Source: a virus. Taken from it: a DNA stretch of 20,481 nt. The position numbers were made by a program, and so were the translations under genes. This document shows, one piece after another, positions 12,389 to 17,154 of this stretch (positions are counted from its first letter, which is position 1; each line of letters begins with the position of its first letter). The notes below the pieces were generated by a model. It did no database searches and was not told where the DNA came from. It saw only the letters and a program-made list of their open reading frames with translations. Where the stretch lies: positions 1-20,481 of the IMG/VR virus record IMGVR_UViG_3300010392_001014. One strand, 5' to 3'.

Positions 12389-12474
12389 ACGGCCTCTCGC
12401 TTGTCCAGCCGCGATTTGATGCTAGGTATCAACACGGGCATAATATGGTCTTACAGCGCAATCTGAGAGGTCGT
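12389..12474 (+). promoter_or_regulatory. Structured leader that could hide an SD
   Basis: ACGGCCTCTC (12389-12398) can pair over 10 bases (one G-T) with GAGAGGTCGT (12465-12474). The 3' strand contains the SD (GAGAGG) for the gene starting at 12476. Inside, TTGATGC can pair with GTATCAA around a 3-base loop. It may act as a translational switch, or as a terminator with a short T-run. It lacks a T-arm, so it is not a tRNA. Confidence 0.4.
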
Positions 12475-12475
12475 T

Positions 12476-12667
12476 TTGGAGGTGGTTGATATAATTAGGG
12501 AATATACAGTAAGTGAGTTGAGGTTGTTGAAAGCATGTCAAGAGGCCGAAAAAGTAATTTTCGGATCGATTGGTGACTTATTAACTGGTGACAGCATGAA
12601 TGATACAGGTGCTTATGATGTGCTGGATATACTTAGACAAGCAATCACCAAAGCAACAGGAGGTTAA
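12476..12667 (+). CDS. Small hypothetical protein, TTG start
   Basis: This 63-residue protein is mostly helical (RLLKACQEAEKVIFGSIGDLL and VLDILRQAITKA). The start is either TTG 12476, after GAGAGG, or GTG 12482; no ATG is available. The GAGAGG is half of the helix at 12389-12474. No family is recognised. Confidence 0.5.
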   Translation: MEVVDIIREYTVSELRLLKACQEAEKVIFGSIGDLLTGDSMNDTGAYDVLDILRQAITKATGG

Positions 12668-12668
12668 T

Positions 12669-12770
12669 GTGAAATGGCATGAGAACGAGTCTCATCTAAT
12701 GCAAGCTGTCAAGGCCATTATACTGCTCGCATTCTTGTACGCGTGGGCAGTTGTGATGTTTGCATTGTAG
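12669..12770 (+). CDS. 33-residue single-span membrane micro-protein
   Basis: GTG 12669 follows AGGAGG by 5 bases, just after the previous stop (TAA 12665). A polar N-terminus (KWHENESH) leads into a hydrophobic helix (AIILLAFLYAWAVVMFAL) that ends the protein. Good SD and packing support it. Its role is unknown. Confidence 0.55.
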   Translation: MKWHENESHLMQAVKAIILLAFLYAWAVVMFAL

Positions 12771-12777
12771 ATCATGC

Positions 12778-12806
12778 TTGACATTGTAAGCAGAGTATGT
12801 TATGAT
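12778..12806 (+). promoter_or_regulatory. Near-consensus sigma70 promoter for small RNA 2
   Basis: TTGACA (12778-12783), a 17-base spacer and TATGAT (12801-12806). It lies after the stop of the 12669 gene and points into an untranslated segment ending in a terminator hairpin. Confidence 0.75.
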
Positions 12807-12812
12807 CTACCA

Positions 12813-12920
12813 TACTCTAACAATTAACGTATGCGTCCGGGTCGGGGGACTAGACGCAAGGAGCCAACCAGCAATATCGCGTGAACCGGGACAGCGTTGA
12901 GTTGGTTGGCTCTTTTCTTT
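12813..12920 (+). ncRNA. Candidate small RNA 2 (G-rich 5' loop)
   Basis: The predicted transcript is about 108 bases. The 5' hairpin pairs TGCGTC (12832-12837) with GACGCA (12853-12858) around a 15-base loop CGGGTCGGGGGACTA. The first 11 loop bases (12838-12848) are the exact reverse complement of 5407-5417 in the loop of small RNA 1. A terminator hairpin ends it. No reading frame is convincing. Alternatively it is a leader that attenuates the 12937 gene, whose SD starts at about 12923. Both readings can be true. Confidence 0.65.
12861..12920 (+). terminator. Intrinsic terminator of small RNA 2
   Basis: GAGCCAACCA (12861-12870) pairs perfectly with TGGTTGGCTC (12903-12912), 10 pairs, and TTTTCTTT follows. 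The enclosed loop is long (32 bases) and can fold further, which is looser than a standard terminator. That leaves room for readthrough into the 12937 gene. Confidence 0.65.
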
Positions 12921-12936
12921 GAAGGAGGAATGAGAT

Positions 12937-13146
12937 ATGGAATTAAGGCCAAGGCACACGGATATGCAGCATTTAGAGCACATGGATGTTGACCCAAACT
13001 TCGTTGTGGAAATGGGCGGGCTGGGGAACAATTTAGTGGTTGTAGATATTGGAGATACCACTACATTTATGACATTGGTGCAATTTGCTCAGTTGAAGTA
13101 TTTGGTTAATAAGTTTTTTGTAAAGGAGGTGAAGAAAGATGACTAA
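12937..13146 (+). CDS. Small hypothetical protein
   Basis: This 69-residue protein is read from ATG 12937 after GAAGGAGGAATGAGAT. The middle alternates hydrophobic residues (NNLVVVDIGDTTTFMTLVQFAQL), a possible beta-hairpin plus helix, and the C-terminus is Lys-rich. It lies directly downstream of the small RNA 2 terminator and overlaps the next gene by 8 bases. Confidence 0.6.
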   Translation: MELRPRHTDMQHLEHMDVDPNFVVEMGGLGNNLVVVDIGDTTTFMTLVQFAQLKYLVNKFFVKEVKKDD

Positions 13147-13345
13147 AGAGGAAAGAGAGTTGAAATATCCAAACGGTACAGCTAATTTCAACGTGCGGAA
13201 CTTCTCCAACGACCTCCGCAAACGGTTGAAGATGCAGGCCGTGTATCGTGGCAAGGAAGTGGGCGAGATGCACAATCAGGTTGTAGAGGCCGGGTTGGAG
13301 TTGTATGAGCAAGATCAAGCCCAGAGGACTATCGAGGAGGGGTAG
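13139..13345 (+). CDS. Ribbon-helix-helix-like DNA-binding protein
   Basis: This is a 68-residue protein. FNVRNFSNDLRKRLKMQAVYRGKEVGEMHNQVVEAGLELYE (about 18-58) has the strand-helix-helix layout of Arc/MetJ-type regulators, which bind DNA as dimers. AAAGGAGGTGAAGAAAG precedes ATG. It is a plausible early regulator for the palindromes and repeats in the control region, but the target is not shown. Confidence 0.65.
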   Translation: MTKEERELKYPNGTANFNVRNFSNDLRKRLKMQAVYRGKEVGEMHNQVVEAGLELYEQDQAQRTIEEG

Positions 13346-13348
13346 GAG

Positions 13349-14290
13349 ATGGCAATCAAAAGGCGGGACAACTCCCGCATAGCGGCTGTGTCCAAGTGTC
13401 ACACTGATGCCACATTGCAGTTTGTGCTTGGTATGCAAGCGAGAGACAAGCCACCGCCCATGATCGGAGGCAACCACGCTCACCAGGCGTTGATGGTGTA
13501 TATTGAATCGGGAGGAGACGGTGCGAGTGCGCTCGCGTTATTCGACGCACTCCACAAACCCTTCAGCGATTCCCTCAACCTCAAAGAGGACGATAAGTTT
13601 GCACAGTGGTCACACGAGAATATGAGGGATGTGTTGCACTACTACTTTCTCTCTCACCCGCTGGATGCGTTCCCATTCGAGTGGATAATGGGCAGTTGTG
13701 AGAAGAGTGTGACTGCTATGCTCACACCCGAGATAGAGATATGGGCTAAGGTTGACGCATTGGGTCGGGAGATGGGCATAGTCCCAGTAGATCACAAGTG
13801 TCGTGGAAGTGGGATCACGCATTGGTACTTGAGCCAGTTCGCACGCGGTTCACAGCCGAGCACATACATTTGGGCGGTGGGGGAGCAGACAGGGGAGCCA
13901 GTGAGTTCCATGTATCTCAATATAATAGATATGAAGAAGTTGCCGGACTTGAGATACAAGAAGGATGGGAACCCATACAGGTGTAACACCCACGCGTGTG
14001 CTGTGACTGAGTGTAGGCATCTGCATAGCCAACACCAACTCAAGATTGTGACGCGCACACCACAGGCTATCAAAGAGTGGAAGAGAGAGGCGATTGCATG
14101 TTCCAACGAGTTGAGTATGTTGGAAGAGGAGTTCAACGATCCCGAGAGGATTCAAGAGGTCAGGGTGCAGGGGACTACAAATGGCTCGTGCAACTTCTGT
14201 CAGTTTAAGGAGTTTTGCAATATGGGCAGACAGCCAGCATTGATTGAGAGTATGTTGGTACACAGCCCATGGGAGCCTTGGAATCAATGA
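13349..14290 (+). CDS. PD-(D/E)XK nuclease with Fe-S cluster cysteines (Cas4/RecB-like)
   Basis: This 313-residue protein has the active-site elements of the PD-(D/E)XK superfamily: His43 or His45 (GGNHAHQ), Asp136 (KVDALG), Asp148-x-Lys150 (VDHK) and Gln169/Tyr173. Cys17 near the N-terminus and C-x2-C-x5-C (281, 284, 290) at the C-terminus match the 4Fe-4S pattern of Cas4 and AddB-type nucleases. In phages it would resect DNA ends for recombination with the neighbouring ATPase and SSB-like protein. GAGGAGGGGTAGGAG precedes ATG. Confidence 0.85.
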   Translation: MAIKRRDNSRIAAVSKCHTDATLQFVLGMQARDKPPPMIGGNHAHQALMVYIESGGDGASALALFDALHKPFSDSLNLKEDDKFAQWSHENMRDVLHYYFLSHPLDAFPFEWIMGSCEKSVTAMLTPEIEIWAKVDALGREMGIVPVDHKCRGSGITHWYLSQFARGSQPSTYIWAVGEQTGEPVSSMYLNIIDMKKLPDLRYKKDGNPYRCNTHACAVTECRHLHSQHQLKIVTRTPQAIKEWKREAIACSNELSMLEEEFNDPERIQEVRVQGTTNGSCNFCQFKEFCNMGRQPALIESMLVHSPWEPWNQ

Positions 14291-14439
14291 AGATACTTAT
14301 AGTCCCATGTGGATGTTGTGGTGAGAAAATGTTTGCCAAAAACTTACTATATACGCCGTATAGTATTTGTTTCAAATGTAAATGGATTGGTATGAGGGAA
14401 AGACGCAAGAAAATCCTTGCAATTTCTCTTAAACTATGA
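14287..14439 (+). CDS. 50-residue zinc-knuckle micro-protein
   Basis: ATG 14287 overlaps the nuclease stop (ATGA). The protein has CGCC near the N-terminus and CFKC in the middle, then a basic tail (RERRKKIL). Its last codons contain the promoter at 14417-14445. Role unknown; a nucleic-acid-binding knuckle is plausible. Confidence 0.55.
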   Translation: MKILIVPCGCCGEKMFAKNLLYTPYSICFKCKWIGMRERRKKILAISLKL

Positions 14440-14445
14440 TACTAT
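14417..14445 (+). promoter_or_regulatory. Promoter for the ATPase gene
   Basis: TTGCAA, a 17-base spacer and TACTAT. The -35 region CCTTGCAAT matches the two early promoters at 10100 and 10289. Plus one near 14452 gives a leader of about 29 bases containing the SD. Confidence 0.6.
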
Positions 14446-14480
14446 ACAATATCCCACCAACCACACAGGAGAGGAAATCC

Positions 14481-15248
14481 ATGTCTACCATCACGATAGA
14501 GTATTTTAGTGACTACACCACCTACCGCTATCGCATGGCGGAGTTCCATAAGGAGCAGCATCTGTACAAGACCGTTGTGGCCGATAGTCATACCTTCCAA
14601 TCTCTCTATGCCCGCAAAGAGCAGGAGCGCATCAACCCAATGGAGAAGTTCGCTCGGGGGACGGATACGAGACAGTGGTTCTCAGGTGAGACTGATTCAG
14701 CAGAGGATATGATTATTATTCACTATGGTCAACTGGTTGAGTTGAATGTGGTGCTGATCTGTCATGTGAATAGGGACACCACCTTGATAGCTAACGAGGC
14801 TGTGAGAGGGCCATTTGCGAGAGGTAGGTTGGCATCCATGAGCCTGTTGTCTGCTGCCTACCAAGAGATATATCATAGTTTCGTTGGTCGTGATGACCAG
14901 GGGAACCTAACCTATGGCTTGAGGACTAGGAACGATGGTCAATTCCATGCCACTACTCAAATCGATGCACCCAATCCCTCATACCCCGACTACGCAGCTC
15001 TCTTTGAGAACATGCCCGAGAAGTATGGTCAACCAGGACACTACTTAATCTATGGGGATACTGGGACTGGTAAGACACGGTTTGCATCTACCTTTAGACA
15101 ACTTGGTGACATGCTCGTATGGTGCTTTGACCCAGTCGGCAAAGATATACCGTATCATCTAGGTGGCAAGGTCGGGGAAGTACAATACCGTGAGATAGGC
15201 ATGGGAACTGGCATAGCGCAGTTGCCGTACCGGATTGTGGAGTTTTAA
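14481..15248 (+). CDS. Sak4-like RecA-fold ATPase, apparently circularly permuted
   Basis: This 255-residue protein follows AGGAGAGGAAATCC. Parts of a phage Sak4/AAA_24-type recombination ATPase are present in swapped order. Residues 1-175 hold what is normally the C-terminal half: Walker B (TVVADS, Asp35), the VVLICHV strand (90-96), then AAYQEIY, LRTRNDGQFHATTQIDAPN. Residues 185-255 hold the normal N-terminal half: Walker A GDTGTGKT (192-199), FASTF, CFDPVGKDIPY. The end PYRIVEF and the start TIEYFSDYTTY abut where an unpermuted protein would be continuous. A start upstream at 14436 lacks an SD. The ATPase family call is firm; function after permutation is inference. Confidence 0.8.
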   Translation: MSTITIEYFSDYTTYRYRMAEFHKEQHLYKTVVADSHTFQSLYARKEQERINPMEKFARGTDTRQWFSGETDSAEDMIIIHYGQLVELNVVLICHVNRDTTLIANEAVRGPFARGRLASMSLLSAAYQEIYHSFVGRDDQGNLTYGLRTRNDGQFHATTQIDAPNPSYPDYAALFENMPEKYGQPGHYLIYGDTGTGKTRFASTFRQLGDMLVWCFDPVGKDIPYHLGGKVGEVQYREIGMGTGIAQLPYRIVEF

Positions 15249-15270
15249 CCAACAACAAGGAGGTAACGTA

Positions 15271-15981
15271 ATGGGTTTAGGAATTTCATTTAGTGACATA
15301 CCCAAATTGACGGGGGGATTATGGCCTGAAGGGAAGTGGCTTATCACATTTGCCGAAGCTGAAAAGCGCCATTCTTCCAACCTTAAATTGATGACTTGGG
15401 TGAATTTTGTTGGGGATACGGAGGAAGTTAAAGGTCGCCAAGGTTTTCACAATTTTGTTTTTGGTGTTCAAGAAGGTGATTATAAGAGTGAAGAGTATCC
15501 AGAGGGCAGAGTGACTTGGACCGATCTGGATGCAGTATTGGATGAGAGAACTTGGAAAGAACCGTGGTTGATGGGACCGAAGCATTTTAACGCCCTCTTG
15601 GAAGCGTGTTCATTCGTTGGCCTAGACAGTATGGACCCATCAGACCCAGTTGTTCTGGAGAAGGTGATTGCCTTGCTTGCGGGGCAGAAATGTGTGGTCG
15701 AAGTCTACAATACTACTCAGAAAAAGGGTGATTACAAAGGAACCGAGCAGAACAACTTCCGTTTTGAGAAGGTTGGAGCGAGAGTAGGCCCGAAGGGTAA
15801 ATCTCCGGTGCAAGCGGCTCCAATGAGTCCACCCTCTGCACCAGTTGTTGCTCCAGCACCCAAGGTAGAGGCTGCGCCCGCAGGTGAAGTGGTTATGGTC
15901 AACTGTCCGAAGTGCAAGCAGGATATACCAAGCGCTGAGTTTGGTCCTCATGTGATGGCTTGTCCGGGCGCGTGGTTGTGA
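15271..15981 (+). CDS. SSB-like (DUF669-type) protein with C-terminal zinc tail
   Basis: This 236-residue protein is read from ATG 15271 after AAGGAGG. The first about 175 residues match the phage DUF669-like single-stranded-DNA-binding pattern: GKWLITFAEAEKRHSSNLKLMTWVNF, HNFVFGV, then NALLEACSFVGL and the GQKCVVEVYNTTQKKGDYKGTE strand pair. A Pro/Ala/Val linker (about 182-208) leads to a small zinc-finger-like end (CPKCKQDIPSAEFGPHVMAC). It most likely protects single-stranded DNA and works with the ATPase upstream. The zinc tail is not typical of the family. Confidence 0.75.
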   Translation: MGLGISFSDIPKLTGGLWPEGKWLITFAEAEKRHSSNLKLMTWVNFVGDTEEVKGRQGFHNFVFGVQEGDYKSEEYPEGRVTWTDLDAVLDERTWKEPWLMGPKHFNALLEACSFVGLDSMDPSDPVVLEKVIALLAGQKCVVEVYNTTQKKGDYKGTEQNNFRFEKVGARVGPKGKSPVQAAPMSPPSAPVVAPAPKVEAAPAGEVVMVNCPKCKQDIPSAEFGPHVMACPGAWL

Positions 15982-16064
15982 ACCTTCTGGTGGGTTGCCG
16001 AGGCAGAAGAAAATAGTGGGGATCACCACTTATCCCGCCAGATTCTCAATTCTAGAACTTAGAA

Positions 16065-16089
16065 CATTACCGCTACAACGGTAGGAATG
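16065..16089 (+). promoter_or_regulatory. Hairpin in leader of the 16171 gene
   Basis: ACCG pairs with CGGT around a short loop, and the outer CATT/AATG extends the stem with a small bulge. It sits in a 189-base gene-free segment (15982-16170). That segment also holds weak dyads at about 15984-16010 (CTTCTG/CAGAAG) and 16013-16028 (AGTGG/CCACT). None has a following T-run. Confidence 0.3.
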
Positions 16090-16170
16090 AGGATTCTGTC
16101 ATTAATTACCTTGAAAATCCGAAGGCAGACTCCGAATTTACCTCGATAACAGTAAGAACGGGAGAGGGAT

Positions 16171-16827
16171 ATGGATCTCGTAACAGTAGAGAATAAGATT
16201 GCGTTGGATGAGAACTTCCAAACTGCAGTCATAGCACTCGCTGGTCTGGAATACGACATAAAGAAGGCCAAGGTCACGGATGACGAGAGCTATGCGGTAG
16301 CCTCAGAAATGCTCATCCAGGCCAAAGGCCACGTCAAGGCGTTGAACGAGATGCGCCTGTACGCCACCAAACCTGCCAGGAAGTTCACAGAGTCCATCAA
16401 TGCGATGATGAAGATATACACGGAGAAGTTTGAGGGTGGGCTGTTTGCTGACCTCAGTGACAAGATGGTGGAGTATAAGAGACAGCACGAAGCAGAGGCA
16501 CGAGTCGCCGCAGCCGAGCAGATCAAGGCATCTAATCTCGATGAGATGGAAGCCAAGGCTGAGATGATGACCCCGAGGGTAGTGGAGACCGACAGCGGAA
16601 GTAGCTACCTGAAGGACGATGTGAAGGTCACATGCACCAACCCAATCAAGGCACTCAAGGCTTTCATGGATGGGAGGAATCAACTCTCACTAGAAGACTT
16701 GTTGGAGTACATCGCACCCTTCATGGAATCTCATGTGAAGAAGCACCACAAGCTATACTCCGAGAAGAAGTGGAAGCGGTATGGGTTTGATGTGGTCATC
16801 AAGAAGAAGGTGGCAACGAGGACTTGA
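16171..16827 (+). CDS. Helical protein of recombination module
   Basis: This 218-residue protein is read after GGGAGAGG. Long helical, coiled-coil-like stretches (about 28-115) include KGHVKALNEMRLYATKPARKFTESINAMMK, a pattern seen in phage proteins next to SSB and recombination genes. The C-terminal 50 residues are basic (HVKKHHKLYSEKKWKRYGFDVVIKKK), suggesting DNA contact. It could serve like Gam-type or recombination-mediator proteins, but this is from context only. Confidence 0.65.
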   Translation: MDLVTVENKIALDENFQTAVIALAGLEYDIKKAKVTDDESYAVASEMLIQAKGHVKALNEMRLYATKPARKFTESINAMMKIYTEKFEGGLFADLSDKMVEYKRQHEAEARVAAAEQIKASNLDEMEAKAEMMTPRVVETDSGSSYLKDDVKVTCTNPIKALKAFMDGRNQLSLEDLLEYIAPFMESHVKKHHKLYSEKKWKRYGFDVVIKKKVATRT

Positions 16828-16837
16828 GGAGAAAGTA

Positions 16838-17023
16838 ATGGAGATCAGGGTGACTCTTCCAGAACTGCGATGCGGTCTTTGCCATTATCAGCTAAAATGG
16901 AAGCAACAAGAAAGCAACCAGATAATCTTGGTCGAGCTGTGCATGGACTGTCTCGAAGCAGAGTATCCGAGTCCAGCGAAAGGTCGCTTAAACAAGATAT
17001 TACGGGAGCAAGGAAGCATCTAG
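16838..17023 (+). CDS. Small zinc-ribbon protein
   Basis: This 61-residue protein begins MEIRVTLPELRCGLCHYQLKW and has CGLC and CMDC about 20 residues apart, a zinc ribbon. ATG 16838 follows AGGAGAAAGTA; a longer upstream frame is not needed. The TAG stop overlaps the next GTG start. Confidence 0.65.
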   Translation: MEIRVTLPELRCGLCHYQLKWKQQESNQIILVELCMDCLEAEYPSPAKGRLNKILREQGSI

Positions 17024-17154
17024 TGGACACAAGGCTGTGTGCGTGTGGAAGCAGGATGTTCTATTCTAACCGTCTACGGAAGTGGATCTGTTTTAACTTC
17101 TTAGGATGCGAATGCGACTCATCCCAGGCTGCGGACCAACTGATGCCAAGATAG
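17023..17154 (+). CDS. 43-residue Cys-rich micro-protein, GTG start
   Basis: GTG 17023 overlaps the previous stop (TAGTG) and follows AAGGA by 8 bases. The frame has CACG and then CFNFLGCEC, a zinc-knuckle-like arrangement. Its last 49 bases overlap the polymerase start in another frame. Conserved Cys spacing supports a real gene; the role is unknown. Confidence 0.5.
   Translation: MDTRLCACGSRMFYSNRLRKWICFNFLGCECDSSQAADQLMPR

Noticed and set aside
12389-12474. tRNA-like element with a 7-base acceptor-type pairing
   Set aside because: There is no T-arm GTTC-type sequence and no matching anticodon arm; the pairing is better explained as an SD-containing helix.
13792-14287. Long leftward frames opposite the PD-(D/E)XK nuclease
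   Set aside because: Low-complexity shadow translations with no start signals, opposite a gene with clear catalytic motifs.
14436-14480. Upstream ATG 14436 as start of the permuted ATPase
   Set aside because: It overlaps the promoter -10 region (14440-14445) and has no SD, whereas ATG 14481 has AGGAGAGG at proper spacing.
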